A stretch of 64,000 bases of DNA, taken from NCBI GenBank assembly GCA_949358305.1, contig OX442314.1, forward strand, positions 37,917,211-37,981,210, in the 5' to 3' direction. Position numbers and translations under genes: made by a program. Within the stretch, counting starts at the first letter, position 1. Every line of letters begins with the position of its first letter. Shown here piece after piece: positions 10,317 to 21,400 of this stretch. This stretch comes from Strigamia acuminata. Lineage: Eukaryota > Arthropoda > Chilopoda > Geophilomorpha > Linotaeniidae. Under the pieces are notes generated by a model that searched no databases, was not told the origin of the DNA, and was given only the letters and a program-made list of their open reading frames with translations.

Positions 10317-11103
10317 AATCCGTGAACTTCTTTACCGGTTGCACGCGCTCCAATGCGCGCAGATGTGCGTTGATCACCACACTTTTCTTACCAAATCTGT
10401 TCGTCAACAAAGTCTTGGCCGTCACGTAATTCGCGTCGGTGGGAGCGAGTCCGGCAATTACACTCGCCGCTGGCCCTTCCAGAAGCGTTTTCAAATACAC
10501 TAGTTTGGCCAACGGTTTAATCTTGCTGTTTCCCTCCACACCAATCTCAAAGTTCGACCAAAACTCATACCATTTGGTTGGATCACCATTATATTTCTCC
10601 ATTTGCAAGGTGGGAAGTTTCATACTACCTCCATCATTGTCTGCCTCCTCCGCGTTCACTACCGCTGGTACATGCGCTTGAAGTTGAGCAGCAATTTGCG
10701 CGGTGATCGTCTGTTGATTTACCGTCATCTGAGCAGCTAGAGCCGCTTCCAATTTCGCTTGATTTGCCGCCGCCGTCGTTTGGTTCATCAAGTTATCCGC
10801 GTTTCGTCGCTCGCTGGCCACGCGTTGCGCCAAATCTTCCATCTGGTCGATAATACGCTCCTGGTAGATGTCCGCTTGTTCCATGTCTGCAGTCGCTTCT
10901 TCCTCGTCTTCGATCCGATTGTAGATCGACCCATCCAAATCCTGCAAAATATCTTTCTTGGCCAAAAGTTGTGCTTTGTGGCGATTAAGTTTCTGCAGGT
11001 CGATTGGATTTTCATCCAGCAATCCGGCCGTGGCGTTAGTCAATCTCGTGCAGGCATTTCGTACGGTCGTGCGTTGACGTTTCAACTTATTCAATTCTTC
11101 CAT
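10317..11103 (-). pseudogene. gag: BEL/Pao gag, internally deleted and out of frame with pol
   Basis: The likely start is the ATG at 11103 (context GAAAATGG); an upstream in-frame GTG is not needed. The N-terminal half is a helical, coiled-coil-like region rich in Glu and Gln. The DUF1759-type capsid part follows (MEKYNGDPTKWYEFWSNFE, then LLTNRFGKKSVV). After VQPVKKFTDL (near 10330) the normal family order should continue for well over 100 residues to the first zinc knuckle. Here the sequence jumps to the last Cys of knuckle one (CQSKLRCDKC) in another frame. The frame used upstream runs on to 10201 as nonsense. BEL element 2 keeps the complete region and serves as the local comparison. Confidence 0.8.
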
Positions 11104-11157
11104 TTTCAATTCAAATTTTTCAAAACTCACAGTTCTTTGTTCTGGGTCAATTCTTTT

Positions 11158-11175
11158 TCCCGGGTTTCGGCACCA
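11158..11175 (-). promoter_or_regulatory. Primer-binding site of BEL element 1
   Basis: TGGTGCCGAAACCCGGGA lies one base after the LTR end (AATAACA). The identical 18 bases follow the LTR of BEL element 2, so both elements use the same tRNA. I do not assign the tRNA with certainty. Confidence 0.85.
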
Positions 11176-11176
11176 A

Positions 11177-11335
11177 TGTTATTTCTAACACACTGCAAGC
11201 TTTCCAAATCCTCGAATCGTCTCGTAACAACAAAGTGTCGCCTGTTATTGTTAATCGTTCGCGTTCAAAATCGATTTCAAGTTAGTCTCAACTTGAAAGA
11301 ATGTAAAAGTCCACCCAAGGAAAGAACAACACGTC
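11177..11335 (-). repeat. 5' LTR of BEL element 1, R/U5 part only
   Basis: It repeats 5827-5985 and then breaks after ACGTC. In the intact 3' LTR the sequence continues CACTCGATCTGG; here TGTGAAAACC of BEL element 2 begins. ACGTC (11331-11335) would be the left target duplication of that insertion. Confidence 0.8.
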
Positions 11336-11932
11336 TGTGAAAACCGTGTGGTTTTACAAATTACATGTTTGTCTATTTTTTGAATTATTGTGTTTTACTA
11401 TTTTGTGCATTTTATATTGTGATTTTTAAATACCTTAAGTGTACAATTTGTGTGTTTTTTATTTACTAAATTGCTTAAATCTATTTTGTTGAAACTCTTT
11501 ATTCTTACATTAATTTTGTAGTTGCTAAAAGTGTTTTTTGTATTTCCATTATTTTAAATATTCCAAATAACGTTTTTACTTGTTTTATTGTATTTGGTTT
11601 TATTTTCACTCAAATTGAGGTCTGTGACCCCAGAGATAACCTCGGAGACACCTCCAAGTTTGGAATGTGTCTCCATCTTTAATTACACCCACCTGTTGGG
11701 TTTGAATCCATTGAACCAATGGGAGCATCTGTTGTATATATCCCCCACCCAGTGAAATAAAACCTTCAGTATAGCTTTAGACTCAAAACTGTGTGCGTGT
11801 GCTTTATTTTCTACTCTGACTGCCATCTTGGAATCTACAAGAAATACCAAATTTTCAACTTCAAATCATCATTTGCAACTAGGACTTTGGAACTCACTAC
11901 TTAAAATTGAGAACTAGTGTCAGCATTTGACA
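11336..11932 (+). repeat. 5' LTR of BEL element 2
   Basis: It runs from TGTGAAAACC to GACA just before the primer-binding site, 597 bp. A TATA-like GTATATATCC is at about 11733 and an AATAAA signal at about 11757, so the transcript would start and polyadenylate within roughly this region. The boundary follows from the TG...CA rule and the PBS. No second copy is available for comparison. Confidence 0.75.
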
Positions 11933-11935
11933 TTT

Positions 11936-11953
11936 TGGTGCCGAAACCCGGGA
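11936..11953 (+). promoter_or_regulatory. Primer-binding site of BEL element 2
   Basis: TGGTGCCGAAACCCGGGA, identical to the site in BEL element 1, lies three bases after the LTR end. Confidence 0.85.
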
Positions 11954-12001
11954 AGTATTATCCAATTATTTTATATTTTTCCGAAATTTGAAACAATCAA
12001 A

Positions 12002-15000
12002 ATGGTGCGCCAGTATGAGCTGAAGAGAAGGGCGTTTACCGCCGCCATTGTCGTCACCGATACGTTGATGGCCACGATCACCACAGCCCTAACTACTACT
12101 CAAACCATCGTGGCTAAGGACACAATTACCGTGTGGGAAGCGCAACTCGAACGAAAACTTCAACGCGTGACCAAGGCATTCGACACGGTCATGGATCTCT
12201 CTAAAACGGAACACGAAATCGACGAAAATACCGAGAGCATGGACGTGACTGAAGATCGAGTGACAACCACAAAGGCCACAATGACACGGTATTTAAATTC
12301 GCATTACCCAATTAACCCTATCGCCTCGCAAATAGTCAACGGAATTCCACCAGCCACTCCATCAACTTACATAAAAAGGAAAGCGCTGGAAATACCGAAA
12401 TTTGACGGGAAAAGGCCAGAAAACTGGAGCGGGTTTTGGAAAACCTTTTCAATCCAGGTTGATGATGAGGCGACCTTGAGCAACACCCACAAGATGCTGC
12501 ATCTGCGGACCTATCTGATTGGAGAAGCGCTGGACGACATACGAGCCCTTGAAATCACCGATAATAATTACGTAACAGCAGTAGACAGGTTAAAAAAGAA
12601 ATATGGGGACCCATTAATTTTGGAGAACCGATTTATAAAAAATTTGACAAACCTGCCTGTTGTACGAGACGATCGGGATCGCACTGGCCTTCAACAATTG
12701 CATCGCCACGTGGAAATTAACATCGAGAATTTGTCCAATTTAAATGTGCAATTAATCGAGTATCAAAAGACTTTGTTTCCAGCTCTCGCGTCCGCCATTC
12801 CACGCAATTTGATACGCGAATACGACCGTGAACACGAGGGAGAACGTTCCGTGCTGCGCTTAATGACTTGGTTGCAGAATTTCAACGCGAGGGAGGCCAA
12901 ATACGACATGATGGCTGACCAAAATAAACCAAATCCGCAGCCACAGCAGAAACCGGACCATGACACCACTCGCGGAAAAGGAAGGGCGGATAAAAAGAAA
13001 AAGGAAATTCGTGAAAGCTCACTCAAGCAGCTGAACGTGACGGTAAAAATCTGTCAATTTTGTAACTCTAAATCACACGACAGGAAGGCCTGTCCACTCA
13101 CTGCCGAAGAACGACGTGAAAAAATGCGCACAAAAGGCACGTGTTTCAAATGCCTCGGCAAAAACCCACACAAGACCGAGGAATGTCGAACAAATATGAA
13201 GTGTTTTCGATGCGACGGACCACATCACACCCACATCTGTGATGCACCCAAAAAGGACGCCATAATTCCAAGCGTTCAAACAAACACCGTCATCACTCAA
13301 AGCCAACCAATATTCGAATTTTTGAAAATCACGCTGGTAAAACTGAGCGGAGGGGAAAATCAGACGACAACAGGCGTTTGTTACGTGGATGGGGGCGCAC
13401 AGAGGACGTTCATCAGATCGGACATCGTTCAAAAATTAAAACTGAAGCGGATAGGTACGGAAAAATTAAACTTATCTGTATTTGGACAGGAGCCAAAAAT
13501 CGAGACGTGTCACCAAGTGAAGTTACGCCTACAAACGACTTGTGGGAAGCGATCAGCAATCGAAATCACAGCGATTGAAATACCACAGTTGACATCGACG
13601 CCCAGCGAAGTGCCAAACTCACAACTGACAAACAATTTAAAACAATTGGAGGTTCAAGTCCAATGCAAGTCGGCTGCGCTGCATTCAAGCCAGATTGCCA
13701 TTTTGATCGGATGCGACAACTATTGGAAGGTGGTAACGGGACGGATCAAATCAGTTGAAGAAAACTTGATGGCAGTGGAAACAATATTTGGTTGGACCCT
13801 GCATGGCCAGACGACGAACGCAACTCAAATCCTCGCAACACAGACGCGTCGCATCAACCAAATTGCGGTTCATCCATCTAATGACGACATTCTTCGCCAA
13901 TTTTGGGAATTGGAAGCCATTGGAGTGAAGCACGAATCAATAAACTCGACAGATGAACTGCAAGTATTGGAAAAATTTAACAATTCGATTAAGTGGACGG
14001 GAAACAATTACCAAGTCGACATGCCGTGGATCATCAATCCAGACGAACTCGATGACAACCGTCAAGTGGCGGAGCAGCGTTTTTTAAATCTCATTCGCAG
14101 ATTCCGGAAGCAGCCCAACCTTTACCTCGAATATAAGAAGGTGATAGACGACCAACTGGCACAAGGAATCGTGGAGGAAATAAAAGAGAGCGACGAACCC
14201 GGCACAACTTACTACATGCCACATAGACCCGTCATACGCGAAAATCGAACAACAACAAAAATGCGTATAGTATTTGACGCATCATCCCATAAAAAAGGAC
14301 AATTGTCGTTGAATGACTGCCTGTCAAAAGGCATTAATTTCCTGCCAAACATCATATTTATTTTGCTAGGATTTCGAGCGAAATTGATTGCAATCATGGC
14401 AGACATTGAGAAGGCATTCCACCAAATTCAAATTGCGATGAAGGATCGAGATGTCACAAGATTCCTGTGGATTGAGGCAGACTGGGACGGAATTAGTAAA
14501 GCAGTAATTCGAATTTTGCGTCAAACCAGAGTTCTGTTTGGAGCGGCGCCCAGCCCATTCTTGTTGAGCGCAACAATTAAACATCATCTGAAGAAATTCA
14601 AACAGCAATTTCCCGAAGCATACGAGCTTCTAAACGAATACCTTTACATGGATGACTTTATTACATCATTAGACAATGAAGAAGAAGCATTACGCATATT
14701 TATCCAATCCAGAACCATCCTCAAAGCCGCGGGAATGAATTTAATCAAATGGCAAACCAATTCAGAAAATCTGAGAAATCAATTTCGACGAGAAATTCCG
14801 TCCGACGCCCAGCTGATCGAGGACGACAAGTCAAAGGTTTTAGGACTGAAATGGAATCCAAAAACGGACATGTTGGGATTGGATGTGGAAAACTCTGAAG
14901 AACAAAAACGGGAATTAACAAAACGAGAAGTAATTAGGATCACAGCAAAAATTTTCGATCCACTCGGGTTCGTGACACCGTTTACAATTAGCGCACGAAT

Positions 15001-16970
15001 ATTTTTTCAATCACTCTGGTTAAAAAAGCTACCATGGGATCAGAAATTGGATGACAAATCGTATGATGAGTGGACGCAGTGGGCCAACCAGATTCCGAAG
15101 CTAAACAGCATTCAACTAGCAAGACATTTGAAAGGAGCAACGCAAGAAAACAGCGAACTTCACATGTTTTGCGACGCCAGTCCAAAGGCTTATGGAGCAG
15201 TCGCCTACCTGAAATCAGAGGATGAAACAACCACCATTTCGTTCATTTTTTCAAAAAGCAGAGTTGCACCAGTCAAACAATTAACTCTGCCCAAATTAGA
15301 GTTGATGGGAGCACTTGTAGCAGTCAGAATGGCCGTACAAATTCGAAAAGTCATCCAGCCAAGACAAACATATTTTTGGACCGACTCACAAATTTGTTTG
15401 CACTGGATAACAAATACCGCAAAGAGACCGCCGACATTCATCAACAATCGGGTGATGGAAATTCGAGAAAACTCCAAGATTGATGCATGGAGACATGTGC
15501 CCGGCTTGGAAAACCCAGCTGACCGATTGACACGCGGGATGGATGTCGACACTCTCGTAACAGACGATCTTTGGTGGAGGGGGCCACAATGGCTTAAAGA
15601 CGATCATCAACAATGGCCTAAAGACGATCATCAACAATGGCCAAACTGCAATTCTGATGTCGACGATTTTCCAGATGAACTAGAAGACACCGTACACATT
15701 GAATCGATCCAGACAAGAAATAATTTTATCAATTTTAAAAATTTCAGCTCATTTAGGCGAATTTGTCGGGTGATGGGATGGTGTAAGCGATTCATTTTCA
15801 ATGCGAGACAACAAAAACAATCGAACGATCGTCGACAAGGCCCCCTGGACGCACAGGAACTCCAGGACGCTCGAGTCAATTTAATCATCATCCACCAATG
15901 GGAGGAATATGGCGCAGAAATGAGACAACTAGACGAATCAAAACAGTTGACTTCAGGATCCAAATTAAAGATGCTTAACCCATTTTTGGACGAAAAGGGA
16001 CTCATGCGCCTGCGAACTCGACTAAACAATTCCAAAGACACGGACACCGCCGTGCAACCAATTGTTTTGGGTGCAAAAAGTGAATTTGCAAAACTAATTT
16101 TGAATTTTTGTCATTCTCAGGTCCTTCATTGCGGATTGACTGCAACGTTAGCCCATTTTCGCGAGACATACTGGACGTCGTCCGCAAGGAGGACCTTGAA
16201 GACACTGCTGTCCAAGTGCGTGACCTGCAAACGCATTCAGGGGCGATTGATGACAGAGGTTCCAGGACCTCTCCCATTTGACCGAATAACGCGATGTGAA
16301 CCATTTAAAGTGACGGGGGTAGATTTTGCTGGTCCCATTTACATTCGAGGACGCAAGACGAAAGCGTACATTGCCTTATTCACTTGCGCAACGATACGAG
16401 CAGTACACCTCGAATTGGTGCCATCTTTAACCACACCGGATTTTTTGGACGCATTCGAGAGATTCATCGGTCGACGAGGCCTGCCCAAGACCATATACAG
16501 TGACAACGGTGCTACTTTTCATCGAGCCAATTGCGAGCTAGCTGCATTACTCAAATCTACAAAGGACAGCAGTTTCAAAACTTATTTGGCCGAAAAAGGT
16601 ATAAATTGGAAATTCATTGTAGAGCACGCTCCGTGGTGGGGAGGATTTTGGGAGAGGATGGTAAAGACTGTAAAGTCCTGCCTGAAAAAAATTGTTGGCA
16701 CCGCTTCTCTCAATTTTTTCCAACTCGGAACCGTGCTTGTGCAAGTTGAGGCTGTTGTTAATAACAGACCCATCACCTACGTGTACGATTCACCTGACGA
16801 GCCCGAGCCTCTTACTCCGTCACATTTTTTTACTGGACTGCGTATCACCAATTTACCAGACCCTGTGTATTTGAATCCAGTTGAACCGTCACAAATCGAG
16901 TTTGTTAAACAGTGGCGTTACCGACAGCGAACTTTGATGTCATTTTGGAATCGCTGGAGCCGCGAATATT
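12002..16970 (+). CDS. gag-pol: BEL/Pao gag-pol polyprotein, 3' end lost in gap
   Basis: The start is the ATG at 12002 (context TCAAAATGG), about 50 bases after the primer-binding site; upstream in-frame codons lie in the LTR. About 1,656 codons are visible. Order: helical gag N-terminus, DUF1759-like capsid (KFDGKRPENWSGFWKTF, about 130), zinc knuckles CFKCLGKNPHKTEEC and CFRCDGPHHTHIC (about 380-410), protease YVDGGAQRTF (about 460), reverse transcriptase YMDDF (about 881), RNase H (CDASPKAYG, WTDSQICLHW), integrase zinc domain, then integrase residues in VDFAGP (about 1440), YSDNGATF (about 1499) and WWGGFWERM (about 1545). The frame enters Ns at FWNRWSREY, where the C-terminal DUF5641-like domain should begin. 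A 24-bp direct duplication at 15592-15641 repeats a KDDHQQWP segment in frame. No stop or frameshift is visible. Confidence 0.92.
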
Positions 16971-17170
16971 NNNNNNNNNNNNNNNNNNNNNNNNNNNNNN
17001 NNNNNNNNNNNNNNNNNNNNNNNNNNNNNNNNNNNNNNNNNNNNNNNNNNNNNNNNNNNNNNNNNNNNNNNNNNNNNNNNNNNNNNNNNNNNNNNNNNNN
17101 NNNNNNNNNNNNNNNNNNNNNNNNNNNNNNNNNNNNNNNNNNNNNNNNNNNNNNNNNNNNNNNNNNNNNN
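16971..17170. other. Assembly gap (200 N)
   Basis: Exactly 200 undetermined bases. On the left BEL element 2 is unfinished; on the right the Copia 5' LTR is already 187 bases in, judged from its 3' LTR. The true gap must therefore hide the end of BEL element 2, the remaining half-LTR of BEL element 1, probably satellite sequence, and the Copia LTR start, which is far more than 200 bases. Confidence 0.95.
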
Positions 17171-17536
17171 TCTGGCATCATGCATCCTCTATTCTGTGTG
17201 TATTTCTACTTATTGTTTCTATTTTCGGCCACCAGATGTCTCTGGCACATTACAAATGGCCGCTCACACGGGTAGTGTGTTTCCTTGTGTTTGTCCAGTG
17301 ATTCTGGACCCATTATGTAAGTTTTCTCTTAATAAATGTTATATTTTTGGTTAACTATTGTATTTAGTTCGGCACTACACGTTTCTATAAGTGTAGTGCA
17401 CGCGAATTTGATCGTAAGTCCGCTCAAACTCGCGTACGCGCATCACGCGCATTTGTCCGCACTTAGAAGTGCGTTTGACTCAGTTTTACGCTTCCTATCG
17501 CCTATTTCGGCGATATTTTTGCGCCACACAGCTACA
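17171..17536 (+). repeat. 5' LTR of Copia element (last 366 bases)
   Basis: It corresponds to 23097-23462 with no difference seen. AATAAA is at about 17330. R/U5 is a chain of hairpins: GCACTACAC/GTGTAGTGC (17372-17399), CGCGAATTTGA/TCAAACTCGCG (17401-17434), GCACTT/AAGTGC (17459-17472) and TATCGCC/GGCGATA (17496-17515). It ends CAGCTACA. Confidence 0.9.
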
Positions 17537-17538
17537 AG

Positions 17539-17552
17539 TGGTAGCAGAGGCC
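17539..17552 (+). promoter_or_regulatory. Primer-binding site, initiator tRNA-Met
   Basis: TGGTAGCAGAGG lies two bases after the LTR end. It is the complement of the 3' end (CCTCTGCTACCA) of animal initiator tRNA-Met. Confidence 0.85.
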
Positions 17553-18421
17553 TGGAAAGCCACCAGTGCCTCGTTTTTCCATTAATTTTCCGTGAATTTC
17601 GCGATTTTTCGCGATTTTTGCGGAAATTTTTGTTTTTTTCAGATTTTCGACGATTTCCGGCAGTCAACAACGTCTTTATGACGTTCACAACCCCGGAGTG
17701 CGGTCGTAATCGTCGATTTTTGAATTTTTTCAACCTTTTTTCGTGTTTTTCGAGTTAAAAACACTGTTTTTTTGTGTTTTTCGAGTTAAAAACACTGGTT
17801 TTTGTGCATTTATTGTGCAAGATAGCGACAATTGACCTAGGAAAGGTCTTGTTCTTTTTTTTTCCCTCTAATTTTTCGTGAATTTCGCGATTTTTCGCGA
17901 TTTTTGCGGAAATTTTATTTATTTTCAGATTTTTTCGCCGATTTTCATCATTTGTCACGTTCCGACAACGTCTGAGCGACGTTTTCATCCAGAAACGGGC
18001 ATAACCCGCTGTCTGCACCCCGGAGTGCGACAGTATCGGCGATTTTCGAGAAGTTTTTCCCGGTTTTCGAAATCGGTCGGCGATCTTTTGAAGAATTCCG
18101 CATTTTTTATGCGCGGTGTGCACAGGGACGTCTGTGCATACAGATTCACCAACTTCTCCTTCTTTTTATTTCAGATTTCGAATTTATTTGTTAATTTTAA
18201 GTTTTTGGAGTGGGTCCCGATTAGTATCGGCACAGCCCTTCGGACATTCCGTCCAAGCTGTGCTTGTATTCTTAGACAAGGCTGAGCCCTGCGCCACCTA
18301 ACATTCCCGCGGCCCCAGGTGGTCATAAAGGACGTTAGGGGGACACTTGTCTAAGGTTCTTAGCCAATTTTAGCATTGGCTCCCCGTCGAGGTTATTCCG
18401 CTTCTAACAACGTTTAGTGAA
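17553..18421 (+). other. Long untranslated leader with a duplicated module
   Basis: Two related modules (about 17577-17740 and 17860-18060) each contain the TGAATTTCGCGATTTTTCGC stretch, then a small hairpin (AACGTC...GACGTT type), then CCCCGGAGTGCG and TCGATTTT-like sequence. Between them, TGTTTTTCGAGTTAAAAACA occurs twice (about 17740-17795). A conserved block CCCTTCGGACATTCCGTCCAAG lies near 18236. No capsid frame is found here, although this is where Copia elements normally place it. Confidence 0.7.
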
Positions 18422-18472
18422 GTGCTTCGAGTGAAAAGTGCTCCGATTACGTCTTTAGTGCCTCGAGTGTTT

Positions 18473-21400
18473 ATGCGTGCTCATTATCGCCATTATCTCC
18501 GATTTTCCTCCGGAAAAATGCAGACAGCAAGAGCCAACTTGAATTGGAATCGGTACACGAAGGAAACATCGGCTTTTGCTATGGACAATCGTGGATGCAA
18601 TCAATCCCGACCTCCTCGTCCGATTTCGCAGGTTCGCTGTTTTAATTGCGGCTTTTTCGGCCACTACGCGAATAAGTGCCCCCGCCCTCGCAAACAGGGC
18701 AAGGAACCGCAACCGGTCGCGTCTCAACAAGGCCGACCCCGCAGTAAGAGCAAACGACGGCAGAATAACAGTTCGCAGCAATCCGGTGGTCAAAACCGTG
18801 ATGTTTCTCGTCCCCGAAGGGACGCCGCTTACCTGTTGTCGGCTCCACCGGTGATCGAAGCTCCGGTTGTACATTTTCTCCAGTCCCACGAATGGATTGT
18901 CGATTGTGGGGCCACCGACCACGTTTCGCACGTCAAAGCGTGGTTTACGAACTTTGTTTCCGTTGTCCCGTTCAACATCGAGTTAGGCCAGGGCAGTTCG
19001 AGGGTCACAGGCAAAGGTGACGTTCCGGTCAAGTCGCTCATCGATGGCTGCGAATGCACCGTATTGCTCCGCGACGTATTATTCGCACCTGACTTCGGCG
19101 CCAATCTTATCTCGGTTTCTCGGATTGATAAATGCGGACATCACATCCACATTCACAACTCGGAATTGCATACGTATGAAACGGACATCAAACTAAGTGT
19201 TCTTCGGGCGAAACAGAAGTCTGGACTTTATTTCGTGGATGGGCTCATCTCGCCATTCGCCGCTCCGACTAATGTTTCGAGTTCGTCTGTTTCATCATCA
19301 CTTCCGACTCCGATACCGACCACTCTAGTGACGAAGGAAGAGGACTTTCCCGCATTGCCCAAGTCTTCCAACAAGACTAAGAAGAAGTCGGCTGACAATA
19401 TGACCGATTTCCGCTTGCCCGTCTCCTCCAACACCTTGCTTGTCCCTTCACTTTTCCCTACCAGTCCTGCTCCTATTCCCGGATCCCAACCTCAACAGAT
19501 CCGGATGTATTCCAATGCCCTCGCATCTCCTCCTCCCGTTGCCAAGTCAAACGCAGCATTACCTCCCAAACCAGTTAATCCTTCGGTTGCCAACGTCGCA
19601 GACGCCACGGGATTGTGGCACGGCAGGCTGGGTCACCTGCATACGAAGGCCATGCGGACTTTAGCGGCTAACTCCCAGGTTTATGGGCTTGATCCAGCTG
19701 CTGTTCGCCAGGAACTTTCCTGCAACACGTGCCGTGTTGCCAAGTCCACGCGTGCTCCACATAAGCCAATTTCCGCGCCTTCAACCACGAAACCGCTTGA
19801 ATTGCTTCACATGGACGTCTGGGGCCCGTCGAGACTGCCTTCCATCGGCGGTGCTAATTTTGCCTTCACCATTATCGATGACGCCACCAGGTACGCCTGG
19901 CTTTTCCCGATCGCCCGTAAATCCGATGTTTTTGCTACGTTTAAAGACTTTGTTTCCCGCGTTGAACGTATTGCTGATTGCCGGATTAAAACAATTCGCA
20001 CCGACCGTGGAGGAGAATTTATTTCGAGGGATTTTGACCGTTTTCTTGCCGACAAGGGTATTGTTGCTCAACGGACCAATCCCGCATCGCCACAGATGAA
20101 CGGTGTCGCCGAACGCCTGAACCGGACAATGGGCGACTATCTCCGCTCCATCAACTCCGAAACCGGATTTTCGCACACGCTTTGGGCTGAACTTGCCGTG
20201 ACGTTCACATATATCAAAAACCGCAGTCCGCATTCGAAGCTCAACGACGAAATCCCATACATTTTGTGGCGCCAGCGTGCTCTTTCCGTCAGACATTTTC
20301 GTAAGATTGGTTCCAAGTGCTGGGTACACTTCACCGCACCTGGACGCAACAAACTGGATCCTCGAGCGTGGGAAGGATTTCTCGTTGGCTACGCTTCGGG
20401 AACTCGAGGGTATCGAGTGTGGAATCCGGCTACGAACACCGTCACCGAATCTGTTCACGTCCAAATCGATGAACGGCAGAACTTTAAGCGCTCGCCCTTT
20501 TATGTTCCAGATCCGGATGACAATGCTCCACCCATGGAGGAGCCTGCTCGTGGCCACACCCCGTCACGTGTCACTTTTCGTGATAACTTTCCAACTCAGC
20601 CTTGGCCTCGTCGACGTCACGATTCGGATAACGACTCTTCTGCTGACAGCAGTGACGAGGATGGTATTGCCAGTCGTGCTCCCTCCGTCGCTTCGAGTGC
20701 TCCGTCTTTCGCTTCATTCGCACCATCTCTTCCTACAGCTGATGGTCTCATCGCCGCTGCTGACGGCTTAGCTGCTACGACTGATGGCTCTGTTACCGAC
20801 GCTGATGGCTCTGTTACCGTCGCTGATGGCTCCGATAATGTTACGACCATTGCAGGACATGGACAATTTACTCCGACCGTACGTTCCACCCGCTTGCCTC
20901 ATCTACGGCGTTCGATGTCCTACCCATCTCTCCCGGGTCTTGACGACACCGCAGCGATGTCTGAACAGGGTTCAGATTTTGACGAAGACCTTCTCGACGA
21001 AGCGGCTGCCTTGCCTGTCCGACTTCCGGGTACGCCTAATTTGGCGCCTTTACGCGCTCTTCATTGCCCTTGGAGTTTTGTTGGCGGCGTTTCGCCCTTC
21101 AGCGGATGGAGGAGAGAAGAGCATCTCCGGAAAGATCAGGTTCCGGGGAGGATTAAAGTCGACGTTTATTATTATCCGGAGCACGGTGTCCGCTTGCGGT
21201 CGCACACAGATATCGCCGCTTATTGTTTCGCACACCGGATACCGTATGATGAGTCCGTTTTCTTCTTCGGCAATTTAGAACACCACATGCCATATGCTCC
21301 GCCATCGCCTCCTCGTGTCCACATGTGTTTTCGGGAACCGGCCACATACGCCGAAGCTGTGAAATTGCCCGAAGCACCGAAATGGACCGAAGCAATCGAC

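Larger units (their letters stand above)
5827..11335 (-). mobile_element. BEL/Pao retrotransposon 1 (5' LTR truncated by BEL element 2)
   Basis: Order on the minus strand: partial 5' LTR (11335-11177), primer-binding site, gag, pol, 3' LTR (6143-5827). The first 159 bases of the two LTR copies on the PBS side (5827-5985 and 11177-11335) look identical, so the copy is young. Similarity stops exactly where BEL element 2 begins with TGTGAAAACC, which indicates that element 2 landed in this LTR. Gag carries a large internal deletion; pol is open. Confidence 0.85.
11336..16970 (+). mobile_element. BEL/Pao retrotransposon 2, cut by the assembly gap
   Basis: It has an LTR, primer-binding site and a single gag-pol frame that is open until the run of Ns at 16971. 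The end of pol and the 3' LTR are missing. It sits inside the 5' LTR of BEL element 1, so the two lie head to head. The rest of that LTR, expected after the 3' LTR of element 2, is not in the window. Confidence 0.88.

Noticed and set aside
17539-17552. tRNA gene
   Set aside because: Only the 3' end of initiator tRNA-Met is matched, in complement, right after an LTR: a primer-binding site.
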